Assembly: GCF_000208745.1 (NCBI RefSeq)
Contig: NC_030854.1
Coordinates: 17,669,880-17,733,879, forward strand
Direction of reading: 5' to 3'
Source of the DNA: Theobroma cacao
Taxonomy: Eukaryota; Streptophyta; Magnoliopsida; Malvales; Malvaceae
DNA length: 64,000 bases
In this document: positions 46,551 through 58,160 of the stretch, in pieces
Layout: every line of letters starts with the position of its first letter
Numbering within the stretch: the first letter of the stretch is position 1
Notes under the pieces: model-generated
The model's database searches: none
What the model saw: only the letters and a program-made list of their open reading frames with translations
Told to the model about the DNA's origin: nothing
Position numbers and translations under genes: made by a program

Positions 46551-49500
46551 AAAGTAGAACTAAAGCTTTGCAAAAGGCGGTTGAAGAAAATGCTAATCTT
46601 AAAAGTTTAAGGAAAGAAACATCAAGGAGGAACACATATTTTAAGAAAAATTCTGATTATGCTTCATCTAGATGTTATAATTGTAGAAAACTTGGACATT
46701 TATCTTATGACTATTATAATAATAAAAGCATGCAGAAAACTAGAAAAATTTGGGTTCCAAAAGGATCCTATGTTGTAGTTAACTTTCAAGGACCCATCAA
46801 AGTATGGTTACCTATTAAGAAAAACTGAAAATTTGTTTTGCAAGTTGAGCTGAACCTAAAAGACACATGTTCAAGAGCTCAACTAAGGGAAAAGCAGCCT
46901 TGGTACATGGACAATGGCTGCTCAAGGCACATGATTGGAAATAAAATGCTATTTGCTCAGCTGGACAAGAAAAAGAGAGGTACCATTTCCTTTGGTGATG
47001 ATTCAAAAGGTAGAATTTATGATATAGAAACCATTGGTAAGAACTCTCAAGCTCAAATTAGTCATGTGTTGTTGGTTAAAGGTTTGAAACATAATTTATT
47101 AAGTATTAGCCAATTGTGTGATAAAGGATTCAAGGTATGCTTTGACTCAAATAAATGTGAAGTGATAGACATAAGTACTAACAAAGTTTCATTTATAGGA
47201 AAAAGAATTAAGAATATGTATGTTGAAAATGATTTTGAGGTGAATTGTGAAACATGCCTTATGGCAAATGTTGAAAATGATGGCCGGTTATGGCATAGGA
47301 GACTTGAACATGTGAGCATGCATACCATCTCAAAATTAATAAGAAAAAATCTGGTTATAGGATTGCCTGAACTTAAATTTGAATATGATCAAATTTGTGA
47401 AGCATGTCAACTAGGTAAACAAATTAAAACATCTTTCAAAACCAAGAAGGTTGTTTCCACCTTTAGATCTCTTTAACTGCTACACATTGACTTATTTGGA
47501 CCTATTAGCACAACTAGCCTAGGAGGTAAATCATATGGCTTTTTGATAGTTGATGACTACTCAAGGTATAATTGGGTTTATTTTCTTGCTCATAAGAATG
47601 ATGCTCTACCTGCATTTATAAATCATTGTAGGAAGTTTGAAAATGAAAAAAGACTTGTCATAGTTAGCATTAGAAGTGATCATGGAGGAAAGTTTGAGGG
47701 AGATGAGTTTGAAAACTTTTGTAATGAGCATAATTTCTCCTAGAACACCTTTTCATTACAAAAGTTTGAGAAAGTGATCATAATTTTTCTGCACCTAGAA
47801 CACCTTAGCAAAATGGAGTTGTAGAAAGGAAAAACCGAACCTTGAAAGAGATGGCTTGAACTATACTTTGTGAAAACAATTTACCAAAGTACTTTTGGGC
47901 AAAAGCTGTAAACACAGTAGCTTATATCCTTAATAGAGTGTCAATAAGAGCCATGATATCAAAGACTCCATATAAACTATACAAAGGTAGAAAACCAAAT
48001 ATCTCTCACTTTAGAAGCTTTGGCTGCAAATGCTTTGTGTTGGACAATGGAAAACATCCTCTAGGAAAGTTTGATGCTAAAAGTGATGAGGCTATATTTC
48101 TAAGATATGCATTGAACTCAAAAGCCTATAGAGTCTTTAACAAAAGATCTTTAACCGTTGAAGAGTCTATCCATGTAGTTTTTGACGAATCCAATGCCTT
48201 GCAAAAGGAAATTTCTGCTGATGAAGATGATACGGATGAACTTGAAAGACAAATGGAAGAAATGAGCTTATATGACAAGAAAAAAAGTGAAGAAAATTCC
48301 TTAGCAAGAGAAACAGAACCTCCACCCTTAGAAACCTTGCAAAGGACTGAAAATGAACATAATGATCTTCCAAAGAGCTGGAGGTATATCAAAGATCATC
48401 CACAAGAGCAAATCATAGGTGATATTTCTCAAGGAGTCAAGACTAGGAAAGGAACTAGAGAAACTTGTGAATTCACAACTTTCATCTCACAAATTGAGCC
48501 TAAAAGCTTTGAGGAGGCAGAAAAAGAAGAAAGTTAGATTTTGGCCATGCAAGAAGAGCTTGATCAATTTGAGAGAAACCGAGTATGGACTCTAGTTTCT
48601 AGGCCATTAAATCATTCCATTGTAGGCGCAAAATAAGTCTTTAGAAATAAGGTAGATGAGTAAGGAAATGTTATTAGGAATAAAGCTAGGTCAGTGGCTC
48701 AAGGGTATAACCAAGAGGAAGGCATTAACTATGATGAGACATTTGCTCCTGTTGTTAGGATTGAAGCCATTAGATTATTGCTTGCATTTGCATGTTTCAT
48801 GAACTTCAAATTATTCCAAATGGATGTAAAAAGTGCATTTTTAAATAGTTTCATTCAAGAAGAAGTGTACGTTGAACAACCCCCCGGATTTGAGGATTAT
48901 GAAAAATCAGATTATGTGTTCAAATTTCATAAGGCCTTGTATGGACTAAAACAAGCTCCAAGAGCTTGGTATGAAAGACTTTCTAGGTTTTTAGTTGAGA
49001 AAGGATATAGTAGAGGAAGCATTGATACAACATTATTTTGTCAAAAAATGCTTGAATGATTTAATTGTTGTTCAAATCTATATGGATGATTTTGTGTTTG
49101 GTGCAACTAATGAGGCTTTATGCAAGAACTTTGCTGAAGTGATACAGGGTGAGTTCGAAATGAGCATGATGGGTGAGCTGAAATTCTTTCTTGACCTTCA
49201 AATCAAACAAAGTGAGGAAGGAATCTTTATCAACCAAGAAAGATACATTCAAGACATGATGAAAAAGTTTGATATGCTGAAGCTAAAATCAATTAGCACA
49301 CCAATGAGTCAGTCCACCAAACTTGATGTTGATGAAAAAGGGAAAAGTGTTGATCAAAAACTCTATAGAGGTATGATTGGATCATTACTTTATTTGACTA
49401 CTAGTAGGCCTGATATTTTGTTTAATGTATGTTTGTGTGCATGGCTTCAATCACAACCTAAAGAGTCACACTTGACTACAGTAAAAAGAATCTGTAGGTA

Positions 49501-50029
49501 CCTTATAAACACCCAAAATTTAGGATTGTGGTATCCTAGAGGAACATCCTTCAATCTTATTGGATATTAAGATGCAGACTTTGCTGGAAGTAAAATAGAT
49601 AGAAAGAGTACTAGTGGAACATGTCAGTTTTTAGGAGATAAGCTTGTATCCTGGTCGAGTAAAAAACAAAACTTAGTTGCACTCTCCATAGCTGAAGCTG
49701 AATATATTTCTTTAGGTAGTTGCTATGCTCAGATTTTGTGGATTAAACAATAATTAAAAGACTTTGGCATAACCTTGCATAATGTACCAATATTTTGTGA
49801 TAACACTAGTGCCATTAATATATCAAAGAATCCTGTACAACACTCTAGGACCAAGCATATTGAGATTAGACATCACTTTATTAGAGATCATTTAATTAGA
49901 GGAGACATTAAAATTGAGTTTGTTAGCACCATGAAACAGTTAGCTGATATATTCACCAAACCCTTAAATGAGGAAAGATTTTGTGAAATTAGGAGAAATT
50001 TAGGGATGGTTAATGTGCAGGAGCTGTAA
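46547..50029 (+). pseudogene. copia pol (protease, integrase, RT, RNase H), broken
   Basis: In order: second knuckle CYNCRKLGHLSYD (46674), protease WYMDNGCSRHMIG at 46901 (DSG to DNG), pre-integrase LWHRRLEHVSMHTISKL, integrase HIDLFGP, VDDYSRYNWVYF, RSDHGGKFE and VVERKNRTL (D, D, E), RT FQMDVKSAFLNSFIQEEVYV at 48825 with YMDDFVFG at 49081, and RNase H ADFAGSKIDRKSTSGTCQF near 49580 through DIFTKPLN. Stops at 46828, 47476, 48537, 49059 (with frame change), 49570 and 49751, plus a small duplication at 47729-47806, inactivate it. Confidence 0.92.
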
Positions 50030-50414
50030 GAAATTTTTTTGAGTTTTCCATTCACAAAACAATAGGGACTTAGTTGATTAAGAATCTCTTAATCAGCCAA
50101 GAGTTTTCTGTCTCTTTAAATAATAAGACTCAGTCAGATAAAGAGAGAATGAATAAAATAGTAAAAAGGAACAGTCTACTGGGTGAAGAAAAAGAGGAGA
50201 AAAGTCGCCTAACTAAAAAATAAAAAATGAGAGGCAAAGTTTTAAATTTTGAAAAGGAGAAAAACTGATAGCATTTAAGGGGGAGTCAGACGGTTTCTCA
50301 TAACTCCTCATCCATATTCTTCATTTTCTCTTACCAGAAGCCTTTACTCAAAAAAACTGAAATCCCATCTCTTTCCAATCCTCAAACCCTAAGCCAAAAA
50401 CATCTTAAAACCAA

Positions 50415-52334
50415 ATGGCAAAATCCACCCTGTCAAAAGAAATTTTAGAAAAAAAGAAGGGTAAACAGCCAATGGGGGAAAGTCCACAAGTAGAAATTCA
50501 GAAAAAGAAGAAGAAGATTGTGTTCGCCTCTGAGGTTGATAAAAGTAAGAAAAAGCAGATAGAGAAGGAACACGGAGCAAAGAAAAAGAAAAAGAAAGAA
50601 AAATCCTCCAAGAAAGGTAAGGTTCTGTGCTCAAAGTTTAGAAATAAAACCCATGAGGATAGGTTCAAGAAAATTGATAATGCTTCGATTACTTATGGAA
50701 AATTTGTTGACTGGAATAGCTTCGATGAAAATCCTAAAATTCAAGTAGTTTTGTCAGATTACTTTGAGGAAATGAAACTAAAAAAATTTAGCACTTTCAA
50801 GAAACGAACCTATAGTCCTAACCTTGTAAAAGACTTTTATACTAGCACAGCTTCAGATGAAAATGAATTGGAGGATCTTGAAGATTTCATTAAGGATGGT
50901 CTGAATGTCTTCATAAATGGAAAGGAATTTGTTGTGATTGTTGCAGACTTAGGAAGCTTACTTAAAATTGAATGAGAAGAGGGAGATTTTGAAATGCTTG
51001 AGAATTACGATCCATCATCTCTATGGGAGATTATAATAGGGAAGAAAGAAAAATACTCATCCAAAAGCAATGCTGGTCTCATTACAAGCCCTCAAATCAA
51101 AATTTTGCATTGCTTTATTGCTGTGAACATTTATGGAAGAAGTGACAGCTTTAGGTATGTTAGTCTTCAGGACTTATGGCTAATGGAGCATGCTTTCAAT
51201 GGTGCTCCATTCAATCTAGGCTGATTCATGATAGAAAGAATGAGGGGAGCTACAAAGTTGACAAGGTAAATCTACCATATGGAAATGTGATCACCTCAAT
51301 GGTTAGGAAGAAACGGATATGGAGCTCTAGATATGAAATGGATTTAGTGAAAAGTAGGGACCAGGTTATATATCTTGGCATTCTACCTAGGATGGGGTAT
51401 AAAATGGATGGAGAAAAATTTGTTAAAACCCTCAAGTCACTTTAGGAGAAGAATCTTCTCTCCCTGCTCAATTTGAGACAACCCCCTCTCAGTTTTCAAA
51501 TGAAATGGTTCTGAATTTGCTCATGAGAATTGACGGAAAGCTTATTGACTAAACTGTTAGGTTGCAGAAAATAGAAGAAAAGTTGGAAGAACTTGAAAAT
51601 ATGATGAAAGGAAAAGGGAAATCAACTTCTAAACCTATTGATGCAGATACATCAACACCAGCAAAACAAGTTGCTGAAAGCCCTACCTTCAGGCAGAAGC
51701 TTCAACTTTTCAGGCTGCAAGTCCTGTCTTTCATATTGAGGGTCTTGAACTAGAAGTTGATTAACCAAGGAAATCTAAAACTCTTGAGCCTTAGAGTAAA
51801 GATAAATCAGATCAAGGCACTGAAGTGCTGGGTTCATTTGAAAAGTCCCCATCTCATCATGAATCGCAGCAAGATCAGCCATCTCCCTCTAATTTAGAGG
51901 AAGTCTCAATAATGGATATTTTCCATCAAATGGTCCGAAAAAAACAAGCTGAAAAGGAAACAGCTAAAGGGAAAGCACAAAAATTAGTATCTCCAAGATA
52001 ATCCCCTAAACCAGCTTATACTATAGAGGAACAATCTGGGAAAGAAAAAGAAAAAGCTGTTACAGCTCCACAAGCCATGCCTAAACCATCTGGTAAAGGC
52101 AAGAAGATAATGGCAACTGAGACCAAATTCTTCAAGAGAAGGAAATCTTCTAGAATAGCCAAAAAATGTAGACCATCAGCCATCTCTTCTCTTCAAGATC
52201 CTTTTGAAATTTTTGATAAATCATCCCCTGAACTCTCACCACAAAAATCACTGTCAGAACCATCTCCTGAACCCCTTAATGTTTTCTATGGCACTGCTGA
52301 ATCTACACCTTCAGCCTTTTCAGAAACTGATTGA
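50415..52334 (+). pseudogene. extra ORF after pol (plant transposon-protein-like), broken
   Basis: ATG at 50415, Lys-rich start (MAKSTLSKEILEKKKGKQ). It then has a folded-looking part with RFKKIDNASITYGKFVDW, LVKDFYTSTASDENELED and VFINGKEFVV. With one stop and a frame change it continues to SLWEIIIGKKEKYSSK, LIHDRKNEGSYKV and LPYGNVITSMV. This order resembles the putative plant transposon protein domain often found in extra frames of plant retroelements. The last part (51560-52334) is Pro/Ser/Lys-rich and probably disordered. Role unknown; I see no signal peptide or membrane segments that would support an envelope. Several stops make it a pseudogene. Confidence 0.65.
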
Positions 52335-53058
52335 ACACCTTTCAGTTTGATGATGACAAAAAGGGGGAGAATTATAAAAAACTTAGGAGAGATAGAGGGT
52401 AGAAATGATCTAGGGGTAATTTAGGAACAAAACAATGACTACTGTTTTTCTGCTTTTTTTGTTCTGTTGACAGTTGAACATCTGAATTTAACTTTGTTGT
52501 TTATGTTTTTGTGTTGAAAATGGATGCTGTTAAGTTGCTTATATTATTTAGTTGCTGATGGTTAAACATTCAAATCTGTTTTCGATGTTTATTGTATTTT
52601 GACTCCTGTTGTTTAATGATTTATTATTGATATTGGGATTTTATGCTGATAATTAATTTTTGCTATGATATTGTGAATGAAACTTGGTTGAAATTGCATA
52701 TGGATGCTGGTTATACTATATCTATTAGATGATTAATGGCATAGATAAAATCTTATAACAATATGCTGATGATAGACAGTTTGCTGAAATATTGATATTT
52801 TGTCATCTTATCACCTATTGTTGATTGTTCCATAAGCCTGTATAAATATATTTTGTCAAAAGTCTGAATCCATACATGTCATTTTCTGTATAACATAAAT
52901 AAAAACTTGCTGAAATAAATAAGTAAAATATGCACAAACTAAGGGGGAGCACACACTTAGGAGGAGGAAAACCTCCATTTTCTGCAAAACCAAAAAGGAA
53001 CCAATGACACCATGCTGTTAATCAAGGAATGTTTTGTCATCATCAAAAAAGGGTAGAT
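52335..53058 (+). other. copia 3' untranslated part with purine tracts
   Basis: Starts with GACAAAAAGGGGGAGAA near 52356, a typical copia tract, and has another GGGGGAGC near 52943. The tract AAAAAAGGGTAGA at 53045-53057 directly precedes the 3' LTR and is the best polypurine-tract candidate. No coding features. Confidence 0.6.
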
Positions 53059-54234
53059 TGTTGCTCCATCAGTTTTTGATGATAATAAAATATTCCCATT
53101 CATTTGTGTCTAACATCTCTACTTGAGTGTGTAGGACAAAAATTGTATGCCAAGAATAAATAAATCATTTAAAGGCACATATAAAAAATTATATGAATAA
53201 GGGAGCTACAATTGATCAACAAAATAGAAGCCTCTTAGTTGGATAATGAAGTGTGTTAGTCAGCTAAAATTCAAATAAGAAGTTGGCGAGTTCAAGAGGT
53301 TTGAGAAACAGAGAAGACTTAGTCGACCAAGAAGTAAGTTAGTCTACTAAGAGCTTACTGCCAAAAATTTGAACTTTAAGACAGAAACAACTTAATCAAC
53401 TAGGAAGGAAGTTAGTCGACTAAGAGCTCACTGTCAAAAATTGGGATTAGAAGACAGAGACAACTTAGTCAACTAAGAGCGCAGTTAGTCGACCAAGATC
53501 ATTCTGTTAGAAAATTTGAATTGAGCACTAGAAGATTAACGGCCAGATTTGTCACCAAACTGTTTCCAACGGTCAAAAACTGCCTAACACTTATCAGAGC
53601 TAATTTTTCAAGTATTTAAGAGGCTCCCAATGGCTAAAAATGCAATTAAGGCTTCTAAGAACAAAAAGAGCTAAAAAAACCAACAAAAACTCTTTGCATT
53701 CTTTTGCACTTCACGCTTATCCTTGTAAAAGATTCAAGCATTTCACTTTGTACCACTTAGATCAAAGCAGTGATTATAGGTATACATTTATTTCTCTTCT
53801 CTTTGTATACTTAGGGTGAGCGAGTCATTCTAAGGGATTTATTCAAGCTTGGATTGCTTGATTAAGTGTATAGGTTCTAACTTAGCCTAGAAAAGTTAGT
53901 TGTTGGGTTTTGGTTGATCCTGGTAAAAAACATTGTGAAAAGTTTTTTCTGAGCTTGGTAAAAGCCATTGTAAAAGCTTGGTGAAAGCTTGTGAATTTCA
54001 CCGTTCATGGTGGATTGGTTTGAAAAATCCTTAGTTGAACAATCAAGGTAGTTGATGTAGGTCTTGGACCGAACCACTATAAATTCTAGTGTGATTGTCT
54101 GCTCTATTTTTAGTTTTTCACTCATCTTTAAATTTCTCTTTTATCTTGCATTTGTCCTCAATTAGAAGTTAATTCTTGTAATAGCCAAAAAGTGTTATTC
54201 ACTCTCCTTCTAGCACATTTACTTGGGACTAACA
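53059..54234 (+). repeat. 3' LTR of the copia element
   Basis: 1176 bases, TGTTGCTCC to GGGACTAACA. Same palindrome array at 53318-53494 as in the 5' LTR, with a few substitutions. Confidence 0.92.
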
Positions 54235-54239
54235 CCAAC
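54235..54239. repeat. target-site duplication CCAAC (right)
   Basis: Copy of 43964-43968. Confidence 0.9.
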
Positions 54240-54345
54240 ACATCCCAAAATCTCTTAAAAATGAGTCACGTGTCAATAAGAAAGGCTAGAAATGTGGCCA
54301 CTAATGGAAGTCCCATTTGGGCTTCCATTTATATAGGTTTATAGA
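54240..54345 (-). mobile_element. Helitron-like 5' end (minus strand)
   Basis: Read on the minus strand from 54345: TCTATAAACCTATATAAATG, then GAAGCCCAAATGGGACTTCC and a GTGGCCACATTTCTAGCC stretch and ATTGACACGTG. The 5' end at 60527 has the same plan. It is preceded by A, as Helitrons require, and cut after about 105 bases by the copia insertion. Confidence 0.5.
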
Positions 54346-56523
54346 TATTAGAGGTAAACCTGCACATTGCATACAATTAGTAACAAACTTGTTTTAATAC
54401 CCGTTATTATATTTCTTTTTATTTTAAAAATTTTTTATGGGTAAGGAATGATGCAAATTGTTGTAGTTAAAATCACATACACATGCAGCATAAGGCTTTG
54501 GTAGAACTTTACAAATAATTGTATCGTATTGTTCGAAGCTTGGATGCAACATTTTATTAGAATTCAAAGTCAAACAAATAGAGGAAAAAAAGTAGGTAGT
54601 TAGTCAAGGTAAAACCCAAAGAATTAATAGATGATAAAACCTTAACAAATAATAAAACAACAACAAAAGGAAAAAAAAACAAAAAAGCAAGAATAGAAAG
54701 GCAAAAAACCAACCAACCTCAAAAACCATAAAATCTTTTGATTCACATTAACTTGTCTCTTTATGGAATAATTACTACCTTCTGTACTATTGTTGCTACT
54801 TTTTAATGGTTTTTCCTACTGTCTTATTTGGTAAATGCATTGATTTACTAAAGAGAAATGGAAATATCAAATATAAGGAAATGCTATTGCTATTGTTACA
54901 CACAAATCAAGCTTTCTATTAAGCATCTATTTTTGTTGTTTCACTAAAAAAAACTTAATTAAAAAGCCTTTTTAACTCCTCGTGCTTGAAATTCCTATAT
55001 GAGTAAGGCCACAAAATCCTAGAAACAAAAATAAGAATGTCTTTTGTAGTACCTCGTACTTTGATATTGTGGCTAATAAAGCTTACGTGTGGAACCTTGA
55101 CCTTCATAGACGCATAACTCAAGGTGAAACTTATGTTTAAAGGTTTAATTTGAGCTAATGATGCTAGTTTTATGTTACTTATAATTATCTTATGTTGTTA
55201 TAGGAGTAGGATTCAAAAATAATTTCAATGGGTGAAGAAAGGTGCATAATGGGCTATTGCCCTATTTGCATATGTTTCTGTTTTTCAAGTATATCTATCA
55301 CTAGAAGAGTTCAAATGACATGATTTTTGAACCATTAGAAAGCTAAGAGGCAGGGCTACAACTTTGATGTTTACCACTTTGTCTAGTTTTGACGGAAAGA
55401 TGGTCAAAAACCTTTGTCAAGGTTAAAGTATTGCACTAGAAGAACAGAGTTGGACATAACATTTGAGCGTCGTGACGCTGGAAATTGAGAGCCGTGGCCC
55501 TCACCGTAAATTTCACAAATAACAAGTTTAGGGGATTTTTGAAGCTAGGACTTTTGGGGGCTACTTAAGGGACCTTTTTCAGAGGATTTTGGATCTTTTC
55601 TCAGTGTCAAAAGAGTAAAAAGAATGCATAAGAAAAGGAGGAAGACAAGTGGCCTTGTTAAGGGCATTATTGTAATTGCATGAAGATTTAGATAAGCTTT
55701 AACTATAAAAATCTCATTCTTCCAGTAGCTTCCACATTTCTCTAGCAACTTCCTCTTCTTTCTCCTCCCATCTCACGTTTCTCTCCTCTTCCATGAAAGC
55801 TTCTCTCAAGCTTCCACCACTCTCTCAAACTAACCTTAATTTTCGTGCCTTACACACCCAGTTGTAGGGTTTTTCATACTCTTTTACTCCCTCACCTTAA
55901 ACAAACCCTTAAAAGTCTTTCTTCAATACTTTTTCTCACCAGCTGAACTTTGTAGAGAGAGAAAGAGAGGTTTCATGATAGCTTGAGGACTCTTGGGAAG
56001 AAATTTCATTACAATCCACCAAGGTGAGTGATGAATTAGGATTGGTTTTAAGTTGTTGATAAAGGCTAATAATTAGAGTTATGAATTGTGTATTGCTGAA
56101 GTTGTTTATCTATTTCTAGCGTTACTAAAATAGAGAACTGAATAGCCAATCAAATGGTCATGGAAGATAGATAGGAAAGGCTACTGAAGCTTGATTTGGG
56201 AAAACAGCTTTTGGAGTGATATTAATGTAAATTGGATTGGTTGTGATGTTTTGTGCATGATAGGTTTCAACAAGGCCCCTCAGCCCCATTTAGACCATTA
56301 GGAAAGTTAGAGTCGATTAAAGGTTCAACAAATACCGATGAGTGAATTTGCATTTCAAAATATTTTGGGGAAATGTTTACATGTTTCAAAGAATCATTTA
56401 GGAATCTTATCGGTTTTTGATATAAGATTGCCTGGGAACAAGCCCTTGATAAAATGTTTGATGTTGTGAAATGTGAAATGTATAAAAGGATGAATCCACA
56501 TGTTTTTGTATGATGTTGATGTT

Positions 56524-56544
56524 GATATATATATATATATATAT
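56524..56544. repeat. (AT)n microsatellite
   Basis: Ten AT units inside the LTR, just before the tandem repeats. Confidence 0.85.
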
Positions 56545-56553
56545 GTATACTAT

Positions 56554-56825
56554 GTCATAAATGGTACCATTGTGTGACAAATGTAACCGTGCATGAGCTG
56601 GGTGAGATGTGGTGTCCGGCTATGTGCACGATGTGGTGGGATGCACATGAGCTGGGTGAGNGTCATAAATGGTACCATTGTGTGACAAATGTAACCGTGC
56701 ATGAGCTGGGTGAGATGTGGTGTCCAGCTATGTGCACAATGTGGTGGGATGCACATGAGCTGGGTGAGATATGGTGTCCGGCTATGTGCACGATGTGGTG
56801 GGATGCACATAAGCTAGGTGAGATA
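56554..56825 (+). repeat. LTR tandem repeats with an undetermined base
   Basis: A 107-base unit starting GTCATAAATGGTACCATTG (56554) recurs at 56662, separated by a single N at 56661. Within it a roughly 55-base subunit (GAGATGTGGTGTCCGGCTAT..GCACATGAGCTGGGT) occurs three times. It is the counterpart of the tandem block at 4436-4560. The N at a unit boundary suggests the copy number was not resolved. Confidence 0.8.
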
Positions 56826-57456
56826 AAATGTTTTCTGGAAATTTCCTCTTTTTTCGATTTCATGCTAAATATGGTTCCTTCATTATGAAATGATTTAATA
56901 ACCAGGGGTTTGATGGAGGGATTTCAATAAGAACGTTAACTAAGTTGCAATGTTTTCAAAGATGTGCATCATGATTTCCAAACCTTCTTTAACGTTGCTT
57001 GTTCCCTTCCTATGTTCACTCACTGAGTTTGTACTCACGTTTTTAAAATTCATGTTTTAGGTTTCCTGAGTTAAAGGTGATTGGATCCTAGAACGAGGTG
57101 CTCCTCCCTATACATTGCTCAGTAGGTTTAACTTGACACTAAGTGTTATCAATCGTGCCCAGAGTCACTCCGCTGACAGTCAAGGTCTAATTATGTGTAT
57201 ATGAATATTTAATGTGAAACATTAAGAATCATTTGTTAATCTATTTATGAATATATTGGTGGATGATGCCATTATGAATGTATGATTGGGTTTTATGAAT
57301 CGTTTTCAAAGAAACGGTATTTGAACATTTCGAGCTTTGGATTCTAAAGGAATAGGGATTAATGTATAAGATCAATTAAGTATGCTTGCTAGGGCTTAGT
57401 GGGTTGAGCCCATTGGGCCCTTGCGTCGGTCATGGCCCGAAAATTGAGCTGTGACA

Positions 57457-58160
57457 TCTTTCATCTAGTAACTTCGGTTATTATTAACCATTTTAATTTG
57501 TAATCTTTTAATATGATAGCTTGTTAGACATAATTGCTACCCTTGCATGCTTTCTAAATAAAATAAACAATGTTAGAGTGATTTTCCTTTTCTTTGTAGT
57601 TTATTTCTAAAAATACTTGGAGGATTTAAGGTAAAAAAAAGGCAAAAGCACAAAACGAAACCACGAGCAACTTAGCTTGGCCAAAAAAACCACACGAAAC
57701 CCCCTTCCAAAACAAAGCAATATAGATCCTCCTAAAACTTACATGTGGTAATAACATATGAATCCATGTGTCAACACTTTGAAAGGTTATACAGACTTCC
57801 TTTTATTATAGATTTTAAAAATACTTGGAGGATTTAAGGTAATTAAGATTGACATATATGTGAGAACAGGGAAGTTTAGAGATTCTAGTTGGATAGTAAT
57901 TAAATGCAATCAAAACACTTAGAAATCTTATATATTCTAGTTGGCTAGAGTGTCATAAAGAAATAAAAAACAAATTATCAAAAAAAATTGAAAAGGGAGA
58001 AAGCAAAAAAATTAAATTAAAAAAGAAAAAGAAAAAAAATAAGGATCATATTCTAAAATTAAAACAAAAAAAAAAACTCACCTTGACTTACCTCAAATTT
58101 GAGGAAATTTAATAAAAAAGAAATCGTACAAAGTAAAATAGAACAATCACAATTAGTTTG
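57457..58160. other. AT-rich sequence inside the Helitron candidate
   Basis: A phrase AAATACTTGGAGGATTTAAGGTAA occurs at 57611 and again at 57819. Poly-A-rich at 57960-58080. No gene recognised. Confidence 0.4.

Larger units (their letters stand above)
43969..54234 (+). mobile_element. complete but decayed Ty1/copia element with an extra 3' ORF
   Basis: A 10.3 kb element with TSD CCAAC, LTRs 43969-45146 and 53059-54234, iMet primer site, gag, pol in copia order (protease, integrase, RT, RNase H), an extra coding region at 50415-52334, a purine tract and the 3' LTR. The length and the extra region after pol are as in the SIRE/Maximus branch, though the lineage is inferred. LTRs differ by point changes and a few small indels. 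All coding parts are broken. Confidence 0.92.
55088..57456 (+). mobile_element. gypsy LTR of a related family, apparently solo
   Basis: Starts TGTGGAACCTTGACC and ends GAGCTGTGACA. Shares with the Tekay LTRs the TGTCAAAAGAGTAAAAAG block, the CT-rich leader (55690-55800), the CTCACTGAGTTTGTACTCACG block and the CATTGGGCCCTTGCGTCGGTCATGG end. A different stretch at 55270-55410 (GAAAGCTAAGAGG) matches the Athila/Tat LTR at 7800-7960. No primer site follows. The flanking bases (TTACG, TCTTT) do not match, so the ends or the TSD are uncertain. Confidence 0.65.

Noticed and set aside
56550..56888. 86- and 104-codon frames with repeated HELGE or CIPPH words
   Set aside because: Both strands are open because of the tandem repeat and the frames cross an undetermined base.
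55083..57461. A target-site duplication for the LTR at 55088-57456
   Set aside because: Flanking bases TTACG and TCTTT do not match, so none is claimed.
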